From NCBI GenBank assembly GCA_016765495.1, contig JAESPV010000027.1, positions 310,001-374,000 on the forward strand: DNA of 64,000 bases. Direction: 5' to 3'. The notes under the pieces were generated by a model. It saw nothing but the letters and a program-made list of their open reading frames with translations, did not search any database and was not told where the DNA came from. Below are positions 24,422-33,803 of the stretch, in pieces. A program made the position numbers and the translations under genes. This stretch comes from Desulfocapsa sp. GTDB lineage: Bacteria > Desulfobacterota > Desulfobulbia > Desulfobulbales > Desulfocapsaceae. How positions within the stretch are numbered: the stretch's first letter is position 1; each line of letters opens with the position of its first letter.

Positions 24422-25876
24422 TCAGTTTTCCTCTAACATCTTTATCGTCTTCTGTATTTTTTTTATCTCTTCTTTATACTCCTCAGTCAATCCCGGTCCC
24501 TTTAATGCAATTTTTATATTATGTTTGGATAATCTCAAGCGCCCCTCATACAGATTGTACCTGGCAAGATAGAAAGCGGAGTTTGCCTTCTCACCCATTG
24601 CTGCTTTGAGCTTTCCCAGCTCAAAATATACTTTTGAATACTCGGGCATTTTATCCTGAACTTCTTTTAAATATCTCTCACCCTTGTCATACTCTTCTAA
24701 TTCAATCCACATGCGTGCAAGCTGGAAGGCAGCCCACATATCATGTCTGTCTTTATCGTAGGCGCTTCGGAATAATGTTAGCGCACGTTCTTTGTTTCCT
24801 GATTCTTTTTCTACAAGTCCCAGATCAACCAGAAGTATGGATTTATTCGGATAGAAATGTATTACTTCCTGCAAATATTTTTTACTGGAATCATAATTGT
24901 TGTCCATTCTATCAAGTTGGGAGAGACCATAATGCAGCATAATTCTTTCACTCTGAGTAAGCGTAGAATCTGCGAGACGGTTGTGAAGAAGATTCCGTAG
25001 TTTTTTTCCATCTTTCACAAGAGAGAGAATACGGTATTTCATGCGCAAAAAACCAAAATCACAGGTTTCTTCAAATTCCTGCAACTTTTTTTCCTCAAAA
25101 GCAATTAAAGATTGCACATAATCAAGCCTTTCATCAGGATAGGGATGAGTAAGAAGATATTGAGGAATATTATTTCCCATCGTGTAGCGATTAATACGAC
25201 GCATGGCATGGAGCATAGCTTCCTGTCCCTGTGGATGTCTGCCCATTTCTTTCATCCAGCCGTAGGCGAGTCGATCCGCTTCTTCTTCATGTTTTCTGCT
25301 AAAATGAAGGTTTGCAGTCTGGCCCGCAGCAAGAGACCCTACAAGCAGTGCCTGACTAACTGCCCCAGCACCCAGTGCCAGGCTGGCCAGTGCAAGTAGC
25401 GTTGTGGCCACAGTTATTTTTGACCCCTTATCCATTCCCTGGGCAATGTGTCTGGCCGCAACATGACCAATTTCATGGGCAAGTACTGAAACAAGCTCAT
25501 CTTCATGTTCCATTTTTTCAATTAAGCCTGAATAGAAAAAGACAAGCCCGGAGGGTGCTGCGAAAGCATTGAATTGGGAAGAGGCGATAATATTAAAACG
25601 ATAGTCAAAAAATTGAAAACCAGCGACTTCCAGAACTTCACCACCAAGTTCATTGATATATTGAGAGATGTCAGGGTCGTCAAGGAGTGGGAAGGCGAGC
25701 CGTATCTGATAAAGCAGCTTCTGCCCTATTTTTCGTTCCTCACCTACGGTTAAAGCCATGCTCCTGCTACCATTTGCAGCCATAAGAAAGCACACTATTA
25801 AAAAACAGTTAAAAACCTTCTGCAGAAATCTCTTAACAAACAAGCGACAACCTCTTTGTTTTGAATCCTTCAACAT
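24422..25876 (-). CDS. M48 family metalloprotease with TPR repeats (BepA-like)
   Basis: 484 residues. A hydrophobic N-terminus (residues about 20-38) serves as signal peptide. Zinc motif HEIGH at 134-138 with the third ligand in HEEEADRLAYGWM. The C-terminal half carries TPR-like repeats (YLQEVIHFYPNKSILLVDLGLVEKE, RALTLFRSAYDKDRHD, KGERYLKEVQDKMPEYSKVYFELGKLKA). BepA-type proteases degrade or assist misassembled outer-membrane proteins. It overlaps oleD by 7 bases, so it is read as fourth gene of the ole transcript. Confidence 0.9.
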   Translation of the reverse strand: MLKDSKQRGCRLFVKRFLQKVFNCFLIVCFLMAANGSRSMALTVGEERKIGQKLLYQIRLAFPLLDDPDISQYINELGGEVLEVAGFQFFDYRFNIIASSQFNAFAAPSGLVFFYSGLIEKMEHEDELVSVLAHEIGHVAARHIAQGMDKGSKITVATTLLALASLALGAGAVSQALLVGSLAAGQTANLHFSRKHEEEADRLAYGWMKEMGRHPQGQEAMLHAMRRINRYTMGNNIPQYLLTHPYPDERLDYVQSLIAFEEKKLQEFEETCDFGFLRMKYRILSLVKDGKKLRNLLHNRLADSTLTQSERIMLHYGLSQLDRMDNNYDSSKKYLQEVIHFYPNKSILLVDLGLVEKESGNKERALTLFRSAYDKDRHDMWAAFQLARMWIELEEYDKGERYLKEVQDKMPEYSKVYFELGKLKAAMGEKANSAFYLARYNLYEGRLRLSKHNIKIALKGPGLTEEYKEEIKKIQKTIKMLEEN

Positions 25877-26856
25877 GATGTTAGATTTTTCATTCCATCA
25901 TTTGTACTAACGCGCACTTTATATCCTAAATCCTTAGTTGCTTTAGCTATTGAAAAATAGTGTGATTTAGCCAGTTGCTCAGCAAGGAATCTCGTCATTT
26001 TCGGCTCTTTCCGGGGTGCGAAAGTATGGTGAAAACCTTCAAGAATCGCTCCGATTGAATACGCCAGTGGGAAAGGTACCGTGGTTGTAATTGGTGGAAC
26101 ATCCATCTGCTCAAATAATGTATCAATCCATTTCCAGAGATTAACCGGTTCCCCCTGACTTATAAAATAAGCTTCTCCTGCTGCCGTTCCAGATTCTTCC
26201 AAATTTAGAGCAGCAAGAATGTGGGCCTCAGCAACATTTTCAACATAACTGATATCAACACGATTTTGGCAATCACCAATTTTTTTTAATTGTCTCTGTC
26301 TCCCGCGCTCAAGAAGACGAGGAATAAGATGGGGATCCCCAGGGCCCCAGACTAAATGAGGGCGAATTGCACAAGTAAGAAATTGTTTCTGTTCATCGTT
26401 ACTCCTAAGCACTAATTTCTCAGCAACAACCTTGCTTTTTGCATAATGACAGAGAAAGCGTTTTGCGTATGGCAGAGTCTCATCACCATTTTCAATATCT
26501 TCACCATTGAATACCACGGATGGGGTAGACGTATAGACGAGGGAGGAAACCTTATTTTCCTTACAAGCCGCTATAACGTTTTCAGTTCCCTGGACGTTTA
26601 CTTTGAAATAATCTTCCCACTTTCCCCAGATTCCGGCTAAAGCTGCAACATGAAATACAGTATCAATCCCTTGCATTGAGTCAGACAGAAACGCAGCATC
26701 ACCGATATCACCACGGAGACAGTTTGCCCCAAGAGCAGAAAGTTCAGGGTAGAAATTACGCCCAACAACAGAACAATGCACCCCTTTCTTAAGGAGTTGC
26801 TTTACAATATAGCTTCCGACAAAACCACCACCTCCAGTTACAAGGGCTTTTATCAT
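25870..26856 (-). CDS. oleD: OleD, 2-alkyl-3-oxoalkanoate reductase
   Basis: 328 residues, extended SDR of the 3-beta-HSD type. Cofactor motif VTGGGGFVGSYIVKQLLKKG at the N-terminus, DTVFHVAA near 65-72, catalytic Y-x3-K in HYAKSK near 139-144. In Ole pathways OleD reduces the beta-keto acid from OleA to a beta-hydroxy acid, which OleC turns into a beta-lactone. The assignment comes from order and overlaps with oleC (ATGA, 4 bases) and oleB. It overlaps the protease gene that follows. Confidence 0.82.
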   Translation of the reverse strand: MIKALVTGGGGFVGSYIVKQLLKKGVHCSVVGRNFYPELSALGANCLRGDIGDAAFLSDSMQGIDTVFHVAALAGIWGKWEDYFKVNVQGTENVIAACKENKVSSLVYTSTPSVVFNGEDIENGDETLPYAKRFLCHYAKSKVVAEKLVLRSNDEQKQFLTCAIRPHLVWGPGDPHLIPRLLERGRQRQLKKIGDCQNRVDISYVENVAEAHILAALNLEESGTAAGEAYFISQGEPVNLWKWIDTLFEQMDVPPITTTVPFPLAYSIGAILEGFHHTFAPRKEPKMTRFLAEQLAKSHYFSIAKATKDLGYKVRVSTNDGMKNLTSC

Positions 26857-28490
26857 ATCTGTCCCTCCAGTTGAGATGTTGCCCAGAGGCTGAGTTTCTC
26901 TCTGAAAATTTTGGCATTATGCCTGATATCGACAGGGAAATCCGGATGGATAAGATACGTATCTATTTCCAGGGTTAAAGGATTGTTTTTACCAATTTCC
27001 CGTAACTCGTGAATAAGTTGCTGAGTATCAATGGCGGATTCTTTTTCAAGTTCAACAATAATAGCAGGAATACAATCGGCACCTGAAGAAAGAGGAATAG
27101 CAACCAGCGCCGAACGAAAAACGTCAGGATGACTATTAAAAAATGCCTCACAGGGAATTGAATAAAATGTTTTATTATATTTCCTGCAAACAACCCGATG
27201 AGCACGTCTCCCGCAAAACCACAGTCTCCCGCTGCCATCCAGATACCCGACATCTCCCATTCTGTGCCAGAAACTGTTACCATCTGAAATTTTGGCCAGC
27301 TTATTTTCCCTATCATTATTTTCATAGGAACTGGTGACAACATTGCCCTGTACTATAATTTCACCAATTTTTCCTGATGGCAGAAAAGTTTGTCGTTCAA
27401 GTTTGCTAATAGCCATATCACTGATTGGTATAATTGCTATCTCTATACCCGGTAAAGATCGTCCTACGCAGGTTCCCTGTCCACGTCTGGTTAAGTCCCA
27501 GGTTTCTCTTACCACTTCTGTTCCTTCAATGGAGGCGATGGGTAGGCTTTCTGTTGCTCCATATGGGGTATGGATAACAGCATCCTCAGGTAGCACATCC
27601 TGCATTGCTTCAATAAGTGCACCCGAGACAGGAGCTCCAGCCATAAGAACCTTTTTTAATGTTTTCAGTCTTTTATCACGATCCTCACAGGAGGAGGCAA
27701 CAACATTCCATAGCGCAGGAGAGCCAAAAGAATAACTTACCTTATATTTTTCAATGGAGGCTGTGAATACAGCAGAATCTACTTTGGCAGGACGAGTTGG
27801 GTCCATGTCAGGAATAACAGCCTGAGCCCCTAGAGCGGTCGAGAATAGAGCAAAGAGTGGAAACGCAGGCTGATCAACATCTCCAGGCCCTATTCCGTAA
27901 TAGTCACGAATCAGACCAAGTTGCGCCTGAAAAATGGAATGCTCATAGCGAACACCTTTGGGAGGACCGGTTGAACCAGTGGTAAATATTATTGCTGCCA
28001 GATCATCAACTTCAGGTTCAAATACCGGAAATTCCGGATAGTCCTGATCGGCAAGCTTTGCAATATCAGGGCCAAAGAGACCAAGTGAGAAACCACAGCA
28101 AAAAGTATATTTTACAGTATTGAATGGTTTTCTAAAAAGGGTTTTAAAAAAAAGGGCTTTGGGTATTCCGATAAATCCTTTAGGGCGGACTCCTTCAATG
28201 CATCTTAACAAATTCACATATCCCATCCCGGGATCAATCAGGATAACAGGAGCACCAATCTTAAATAGTGCAAAAGTAAGACAGATAAAATCAGCAGAAG
28301 GTTTTACCATGAGCATCACCCTCTCTCCCGATTCCACCCCCCTGTTTTTCAAAATATGAGCGAATGCATCGGATCTTCTGTTCAACTCGTTAAAGGTCAG
28401 ACTTTTTCCAGTAACTGCCTCAACAAGACCAACCCTGTCTCTAATGTCTTTGGCAGTTTCGACGAGGGTATGGGCAATATTGAGACTCAC
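26853..28490 (-). CDS. oleC: OleC, AMP-dependent beta-lactone synthetase
   Basis: 545 residues, member of the AMP-forming acyl ligase family. P-loop-like TTGSTGPPKG at 170-179; later TPYGATES and the hinge region MGDVGYLDGSGRLWFCGR. OleC adenylates the beta-hydroxy acid from OleD and closes it to a beta-lactone. It differs from acyl-CoA ligases in lacking the usual C-terminal lysine context. Start overlaps the oleB stop by 4 bases (ATGA), and its stop overlaps the oleD start likewise. Confidence 0.85.
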   Translation of the reverse strand: MSLNIAHTLVETAKDIRDRVGLVEAVTGKSLTFNELNRRSDAFAHILKNRGVESGERVMLMVKPSADFICLTFALFKIGAPVILIDPGMGYVNLLRCIEGVRPKGFIGIPKALFFKTLFRKPFNTVKYTFCCGFSLGLFGPDIAKLADQDYPEFPVFEPEVDDLAAIIFTTGSTGPPKGVRYEHSIFQAQLGLIRDYYGIGPGDVDQPAFPLFALFSTALGAQAVIPDMDPTRPAKVDSAVFTASIEKYKVSYSFGSPALWNVVASSCEDRDKRLKTLKKVLMAGAPVSGALIEAMQDVLPEDAVIHTPYGATESLPIASIEGTEVVRETWDLTRRGQGTCVGRSLPGIEIAIIPISDMAISKLERQTFLPSGKIGEIIVQGNVVTSSYENNDRENKLAKISDGNSFWHRMGDVGYLDGSGRLWFCGRRAHRVVCRKYNKTFYSIPCEAFFNSHPDVFRSALVAIPLSSGADCIPAIIVELEKESAIDTQQLIHELREIGKNNPLTLEIDTYLIHPDFPVDIRHNAKIFREKLSLWATSQLEGQI

Positions 28491-29347
28491 TCGGTATCCT
28501 CAAAGAAGCTCAGAGCAAGCGGAGCAATTTCATCAAAGGCATCTTCTAAAATATAATGTCCACCGTCTTTAAAATAATGAGCATCAGCATGAGGAAAACG
28601 TTTACACCATTCATCATAAAAAGAATCGTTGAAGCAGAAATCTTTTCCACCCCAGCAGATGAGCATTGGCAACTGTCTTGTCTGTAACTGTTCAAGGCCT
28701 TTTTCAACTTTGAGCAGGGTCTGATAAGAGGGGTGACTGGAATCAAGTGGAATATCTTCAACAAATGAGGAGACAGCAACCCGGTTATTCCAGGAATCAT
28801 AGGGTGCAAGAAAGGCAGCGGCCACATTTTTTGCCATCTTTTTACTCACTGCCATTTTTACAGCGGGACCTGCAAAACCATTCAGCCCACGTACCAGAAG
28901 CTTACCAACAACGGGCCAGCGACAAACGCTGATGCGAAAGGGAATGCGGTCTGATCTAAATGCTGCTGTATTTAGAACCATTGCCCGTTGAATTGAATCG
29001 ATATTTTTTACAGCAACACCCATCCCAATGGCTCCCCCCCAATCATGAACCACCAGTGAAAATGATTTAACCCGAAGGTGCTGCAAAAGGGCATCAAGAT
29101 TGTTGATATGGTTTTGCAGGGAGTAATTATACTCCTGAGGCTTGTCAGAGAGCCCGCACCCTAAATGATCAACTGCAATTATTCGATGATTTTTTGCAAG
29201 AAGAGTAATCAATTTGCGGAAATAAAATGACCAGGTGGGATTGCCGTGAACCATTAGGATTACATCACCTTGACCTTCGTCCACATAATGTAGTCGGTGA
29301 TTCCCTATGGTATAATAATTGGATTGAAACGGGTAGTCTGGATACAC
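28487..29347 (-). CDS. oleB: OleB, beta-lactone decarboxylase (haloalkane dehalogenase-like)
   Basis: 286 residues, alpha/beta hydrolase. Oxyanion motif HGNPTWSFYF (34-43), nucleophile D102 in VVHDWGGAIG, catalytic H264 in GGHYILED. The Asp nucleophile with HGNPT marks the haloalkane dehalogenase/OleB group. OleB removes CO2 from the beta-lactone to give a long cis-olefin. First gene of the oleB-oleC-oleD-protease transcript. oleA, the condensing enzyme, is not present in the window. Confidence 0.85.
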   Translation of the reverse strand: MYPDYPFQSNYYTIGNHRLHYVDEGQGDVILMVHGNPTWSFYFRKLITLLAKNHRIIAVDHLGCGLSDKPQEYNYSLQNHINNLDALLQHLRVKSFSLVVHDWGGAIGMGVAVKNIDSIQRAMVLNTAAFRSDRIPFRISVCRWPVVGKLLVRGLNGFAGPAVKMAVSKKMAKNVAAAFLAPYDSWNNRVAVSSFVEDIPLDSSHPSYQTLLKVEKGLEQLQTRQLPMLICWGGKDFCFNDSFYDEWCKRFPHADAHYFKDGGHYILEDAFDEIAPLALSFFEDTE

Positions 29348-29524
29348 GATACGTTGCTTAAGTAGAGGTTAAAAAGATTGAGTAATACTTAGGCTGACCA
29401 GGGGAAAGTGTCAACTCTTTTCCATGAATTACAAGCTCTATTCTTCTTGCTCACCGATAGATATTATGTATAGTATATTCATTTCGTCATATTCTTAAAT
29501 TTAACAAACTCTGTGGATTATCGA

Positions 29525-31138
29525 ATGCTTCTCAATATAGACACTTTCAACCTAAGCTTCCATCTCGATACCGGAAAAAAAGAACCTGAAAGAAAACAGG
29601 TTCTTTTTGATATTTCTCTTTCGATCAAGCAAAGAGAAACCATCGCTCTGGTAGGTGAATCAGGTTCCGGAAAATCCGTTACTGCCCTGTCAGTAATGCG
29701 GCTTCTTGAAGATTCATCAAGTGTTGATTGCAGTGGATCTATTCATTTTGAAGGAAAGGATGTTTATAAATTAAGTAAAAATGGAATACGAGAACTTCGA
29801 GGAAATCGTGTAGCCATGATTTTTCAAGAACCAATGACTTCTCTGAATCCTGTTTATTCCATTGGCAATCAACTCATCGAGCCCTTACTTCTGCACCAGA
29901 ACATGAAAAAGTCTGATGCAACTAAAGAGGCGATCAGGCTTCTTGAACGTACCGGCATAAAAGAAGCTCCTGCACGTATGCAACTTTTTCCGCACCAGCT
30001 TTCTGGTGGCCAGCGTCAAAGAATCATGATTGCCATGGCTCTTGCCTGTAGACCCTCATTACTTATTGCTGATGAACCAACAACTGCACTGGATGTAACA
30101 ATTCAGGCACAGATTCTCGAACTTATACAGGATTTACAGAAAGAACTGGGCATGGCTCTCCTGCTCATTACCCATGATCTTGCCATGGTACGAAAGGTTG
30201 CCGACCATGTTCACATCATGAAGGATGGCAGAATTGTTGAAAATGATGAGACTGAAAGCATATTCAAAAATCCGCAGCATCCATATACCAAACATTTAAT
30301 GAATTCAGTGCCCAATGAACGACGCATAATAAGACCTGAGAACAATCCTCTTATTGAACTTCATAATGTAAATTGTCATTTCAAATTAAAGAGTGGCTGG
30401 AAAGGATTTATGCAGAGGGATTATAAAATCATTCGTGCAGTGGATCAGGTGAGTCTTACGATTCATCGTGGCACAACATTTGGGCTTGTCGGTGAGTCGG
30501 GATCAGGAAAATCCACCCTCGCAAATGCGATATTAAAACTTAACAAAAGTTCAGGAGAGATTGTCTATAAAGATAAAAATCTTCAAGAACTCTCTGGCAA
30601 TGAAATGCGGCCTTTGCGGAAAAATCTGCAAATTGTCTTTCAAGACCCTTTTTCTTCTCTTTCACCACGCCTCACCACCGAACAGATTATTGGTGAGGGA
30701 ATGAAAGTACATGGTATTGGAGAAAACGCAGCAGAACGACGTGAAATAGTTTCCGGAGCACTGGTTGACGTCGGTCTTACTTCCGACATGATGCACCGGT
30801 TTCCACACGAATTCTCAGGGGGCCAGCGGCAACGAATAGCCATTGCCCGTTCCATTGTTTTAAAACCTGATTTCCTTGTTCTTGACGAACCCACTTCAGC
30901 GCTCGATATGACTATCCAGAAACAGATTATTGAGCTTCTAAAAGAACTGCAGGACAGATATACACTTACCTATCTGTTTATCTCCCATGATCTTCGAGTG
31001 GTTCGTGCTCTTGCTGATCATGTTGCTGTGATGCAGAATGGTTTGATTGTCGAGTCAGGGCCTGCAGACAAGATATTTGCGTCTCCACAACACGAGTATA
31101 CTAAACGGTTATTTGATGCGGCTCTCAGTATCCACTAA
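29525..31138 (+). CDS. Fused peptide/nickel-type ABC transporter ATPase (YejF/DppDF-like)
   Basis: 537 residues from ATG 29525; a GTG at 29513 would add 4. Two ATP-binding halves, each with a Walker A GESGSGKS and signature (LSGGQRQRI and [12 protein letters not shown]), plus the oligopeptide C-terminal regions ([24 protein letters not shown]) that define the DppD/DppF class. Both ATPases are joined in one chain as in E. coli YejF. The permeases and the binding protein that should accompany it are not in the window. Confidence 0.9.
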   Translation: MLLNIDTFNLSFHLDTGKKEPERKQVLFDISLSIKQRETIALVGESGSGKSVTALSVMRLLEDSSSVDCSGSIHFEGKDVYKLSKNGIRELRGNRVAMIFQEPMTSLNPVYSIGNQLIEPLLLHQNMKKSDATKEAIRLLERTGIKEAPARMQLFPHQLSGGQRQRIMIAMALACRPSLLIADEPTTALDVTIQAQILELIQDLQKELGMALLLITHDLAMVRKVADHVHIMKDGRIVENDETESIFKNPQHPYTKHLMNSVPNERRIIRPENNPLIELHNVNCHFKLKSGWKGFMQRDYKIIRAVDQVSLTIHRGTTFGLVGESGSGKSTLANAILKLNKSSGEIVYKDKNLQELSGNEMRPLRKNLQIVFQDPFSSLSPRLTTEQIIGEGMKVHGIGENAAERREIVSGALVDVGLTSDMMHRFPHEFSGGQRQRIAIARSIVLKPDFLVLDEPTSALDMTIQKQIIELLKELQDRYTLTYLFISHDLRVVRALADHVAVMQNGLIVESGPADKIFASPQHEYTKRLFDAALSIH

Positions 31139-31241
31139 AACGCATGATATATATCTTATACCTTGAGGGATGCTGAGGAGATAGAATAATTCATTTTCAG
31201 AGAAAATGTTGTGCTGCTCTGCACTGAACGACATTGTAAGC

Positions 31242-31565
31242 CTACACTTCCTGCAGGAGATCCAGGAGTTTTTCAAGCTCCGGGAGCTGGGCTGTAACCA
31301 CACCCAATGAACCGTTGCGACAATCTGTTTCCATTGCCTCAGTCACTTCCCTGAGCCCATGAAATCCTAAACTTGCCGCTGCTCCTTTAATGGAATGTGC
31401 ACTTGCCTCCCCCATGACAGCATCCCCTTTTTCAATACCTTGTTGTATACCTGCAAGATCCGACAATGCTGATTCTTTAAATATTTCGACCAATTCCTGT
31501 AACAATCCCTCGTCATCTGCTACTTGTTCCAATGCAAACGCTTTATCCCATTTCAAATCGCTCAT
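31242..31565 (-). CDS. Hpt domain phosphotransfer protein
   Basis: 107 residues from ATG 31565, preceded by AGGAGC at 7 bases; the frame extends further but without a ribosome site. Nearly the whole protein is one histidine phosphotransfer domain: the phosphorylated His is in AHSIKGAAASLGF. It relays phosphate between a hybrid kinase and a response regulator, neither of which is nearby. Last gene behind purD and tsaC. Confidence 0.88.
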   Translation of the reverse strand: MSDLKWDKAFALEQVADDEGLLQELVEIFKESALSDLAGIQQGIEKGDAVMGEASAHSIKGAAASLGFHGLREVTEAMETDCRNGSLGVVTAQLPELEKLLDLLQEV

Positions 31566-31656
31566 ATATAGCTCCTGTTCGTTACTTTTGGGGATTCGGA
31601 TATTTATTTTCAGTAGAAGAAACGGATACACCTTGCGGCAGGTTATCACAATGTGC

Positions 31657-32301
31657 TCAACCTTTGCAAATAGTATAATTAGAAGGAAGAATATTACTTA
31701 TTTCCTTACAGCTAATAGCTCCTTCCCGTATAATACGACATTCTCTTTTGGTCTCATTGCATCGAACAATGGTGGATGCCCCACCTCCTGGTGTCACCCC
31801 ACCATCAAGAATCTGATCAATACGATCACCCCACAGTTTTTTGACCTCCTCAGCACTTACGAGTGCAGATTCACCACTGATATTAGCACTTGTTGTTGTG
31901 ATAGCATGTCCCCAGGAAATGCATAACCTTTGGGCAATGGGATTTGAAGAGACACGAATGGCTATATCTTTTCTATCACTGCAAAGCTTAGCAGACACAT
32001 TTGGTAAAATGGGGAATATTAAGGTAAGAGGACCTGGCCAGAAAGCATCAATCAGCTTTTCATAGGAGGGACAAAGAGAAACACAACTTGAAAGATACTC
32101 GATATTGGGCACAAGAAGAGAAAGAGCCTTGTGCCCTTCTCTCTTTTTAAGCTCATAGAGTGAAGCTATGGCCCGATCATTGCTTGGGTCAACGGCCAGG
32201 CCATAGAATGTTTCTGTGGGATACGCTACAATACCACCCTCTTTTAAAGCTACGAGTGCCTGAGCAAAATCAGAGTCACTTGGTTGAACAGAAATATTCA
32301 A
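31657..32301 (-). CDS. tsaC: Threonylcarbamoyl-AMP synthase (TsaC/Sua5-type)
   Basis: 214 residues, YrdC domain. KEGGIVAYPTETFYGLAVD binds threonine/bicarbonate, KKREGHKALSLLV and TTTSANISGE complete the active cleft. It makes the threonylcarbamoyl-AMP used for t6A at tRNA position 37. The additional Sua5 C-terminal domain is absent. Starts 6 bases after the purD stop. Confidence 0.92.
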   Translation of the reverse strand: MNISVQPSDSDFAQALVALKEGGIVAYPTETFYGLAVDPSNDRAIASLYELKKREGHKALSLLVPNIEYLSSCVSLCPSYEKLIDAFWPGPLTLIFPILPNVSAKLCSDRKDIAIRVSSNPIAQRLCISWGHAITTTSANISGESALVSAEEVKKLWGDRIDQILDGGVTPGGGASTIVRCNETKRECRIIREGAISCKEISNILPSNYTICKG

Positions 32302-32307
32302 AACAAT

Positions 32308-33636
32308 TTAGTTCCCAATATGCTTTGCTTTATTCTCAACTTCCTTTCTCATGCTTGTTTCGTGTACGTTCCTAAGCGCTTTTGCGCCAATATCAGTTCT
32401 AAAAAAAGAACCTGTCCAGGCTATATGCCCAACCGCCTTATAGGCCAGGTTAATAGCTTTTTCAAGATCAGTCCCAATTGCTGTAACACCAAGTACTCTT
32501 CCTCCTGCTGAGACAACTCTTCCATCTTTTACTGTTGTTCCTGCATGAAAGACAACCACATCTCTCATATCGGATACTTTTTCAAGCCCTTCGATAAGCT
32601 TGCCACTCTCATAGCTGCCTGGGTAGCCGCCAGATGCCATAACAACACAAACTGTGGGACGCGGGTCAATTTTCATTTCAACCTGATCAAGACGCTCATC
32701 AATAACAGCATCAAAAATGTCAACAACATCACTTTCAAGGCGCATCAATAGGGGTTGCGCTTCCGGGTCTCCAAATCGACAATTAAATTCCAGCACATTT
32801 ACCTTGTCTCCATCAATCATAAGTCCGGCATATAGCATTCCCTTGTAAGGTCTTCCTTCCTTAGCCATTCCTTGAATAGTTGGCAGCATAACCTCTTGCA
32901 TAACCTGGTCCGCAATCTTTTCAGTTACTACCGGGGCAGGAGAATATGCCCCCATACCACCTGTGTTAGGCCCGAGGTCACCATCAAAAGCTGCTTTGTG
33001 ATCCTGCGATGTAGGTAAGGGAAGAATAGTTTGTCCATCTGTAAAAGCAATAAATGAAGCTTCTTCACCTTTTAAACATTCCTCAACAATAAGAAAGTTT
33101 CCTGCATCCCCGAATGCCTTGTCTCTCATTATAAGATCAACCGCTTCTTTTGCTTCTTGAACAGTTGAAGCAACAATTACTCCTTTTCCAGCAGCCAGGC
33201 CATCGGCTTTAACTACCAGCGGAGCGCCACATTCATCAATATATTGTTTAGCTTTTTCCCTATCTTTAAAAACTTTAAATTTGGCCGAAGGAATGTTATA
33301 TTTTTTAAGAAATTCTTTGGTGTAGACTTTGCTTCCTTCAAGTATGGCACCATCTTGAGAAGGGCCAAAGATCCTGAGACCTTGTTGTTCAAAGGTGTCA
33401 ACAATTCCGGCTGTTAGAGAAAGTTCCGGGCCAACAACTGTGAGATCAATTTTTTCTTTTTTAGCAAAGCTGAGCAGCCCCTCAACGTCAGTAACGCTGA
33501 GTTCAACACATTCAGCCATGCGTTGAATGCCAGCATTCCCTGGAGCACAATAAATTTTGCTTACCCTGGGACTTTGATGGATTTTCCACACAAGGGCATG
33601 TTCTCTGCCACCTGATCCTATAACCAGAACTTTCAT
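32308..33636 (-). CDS. purD: Phosphoribosylamine-glycine ligase PurD
   Basis: 442 residues from ATG 33636 (AGGAGTGAAAGA upstream). N-terminal MKVLVIGSGGREHALVWK, ATP-grasp with GPNTGGMGAYSPAP and NCRFGDPEAQPLL. It joins glycine to phosphoribosylamine in purine synthesis. The family usually ends close to the RTDIGxxAL motif; here about 20 further residues follow (from RNVHETSMRKEV on). The start of that tail is encoded by the recurring AGGAACGTACACGAAA motif, so a small repeat may have extended the gene. Confidence 0.93.
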   Translation of the reverse strand: MKVLVIGSGGREHALVWKIHQSPRVSKIYCAPGNAGIQRMAECVELSVTDVEGLLSFAKKEKIDLTVVGPELSLTAGIVDTFEQQGLRIFGPSQDGAILEGSKVYTKEFLKKYNIPSAKFKVFKDREKAKQYIDECGAPLVVKADGLAAGKGVIVASTVQEAKEAVDLIMRDKAFGDAGNFLIVEECLKGEEASFIAFTDGQTILPLPTSQDHKAAFDGDLGPNTGGMGAYSPAPVVTEKIADQVMQEVMLPTIQGMAKEGRPYKGMLYAGLMIDGDKVNVLEFNCRFGDPEAQPLLMRLESDVVDIFDAVIDERLDQVEMKIDPRPTVCVVMASGGYPGSYESGKLIEGLEKVSDMRDVVVFHAGTTVKDGRVVSAGGRVLGVTAIGTDLEKAINLAYKAVGHIAWTGSFFRTDIGAKALRNVHETSMRKEVENKAKHIGN

Positions 33637-33691
33637 TCTTTCACTCCTGATAATTTTTAATTTGTCAATACATAAATGTGTCGACAAAACA

Positions 33692-33736
33692 TTGACAATT
33701 CTGATGATGTGAATATTATGAATGAATCGTCATTCA
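33692..33736 (+). promoter_or_regulatory. fadR promoter and overlapping FadR-type operator
   Basis: TTGACA at 33692-33697 and TATTAT at 33714-33719 (16-base spacing). The 18-bp operator TGAATGAATCGTCATTCA at 33719-33736 has perfect 7-bp arms and fits the Bacillus subtilis FadR pattern TGAATGA-N4-TCATTCA. It overlaps the -10/start region, the usual place for repression, so autoregulation released by acyl-CoA is expected. Confidence 0.75.
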
Positions 33737-33803
33737 TTGTGTAGTTCTCTGTGATTTTGTAAATTTAAAAAAATACTTGTAAAATAGAACCATTCGCACT
33801 CCT

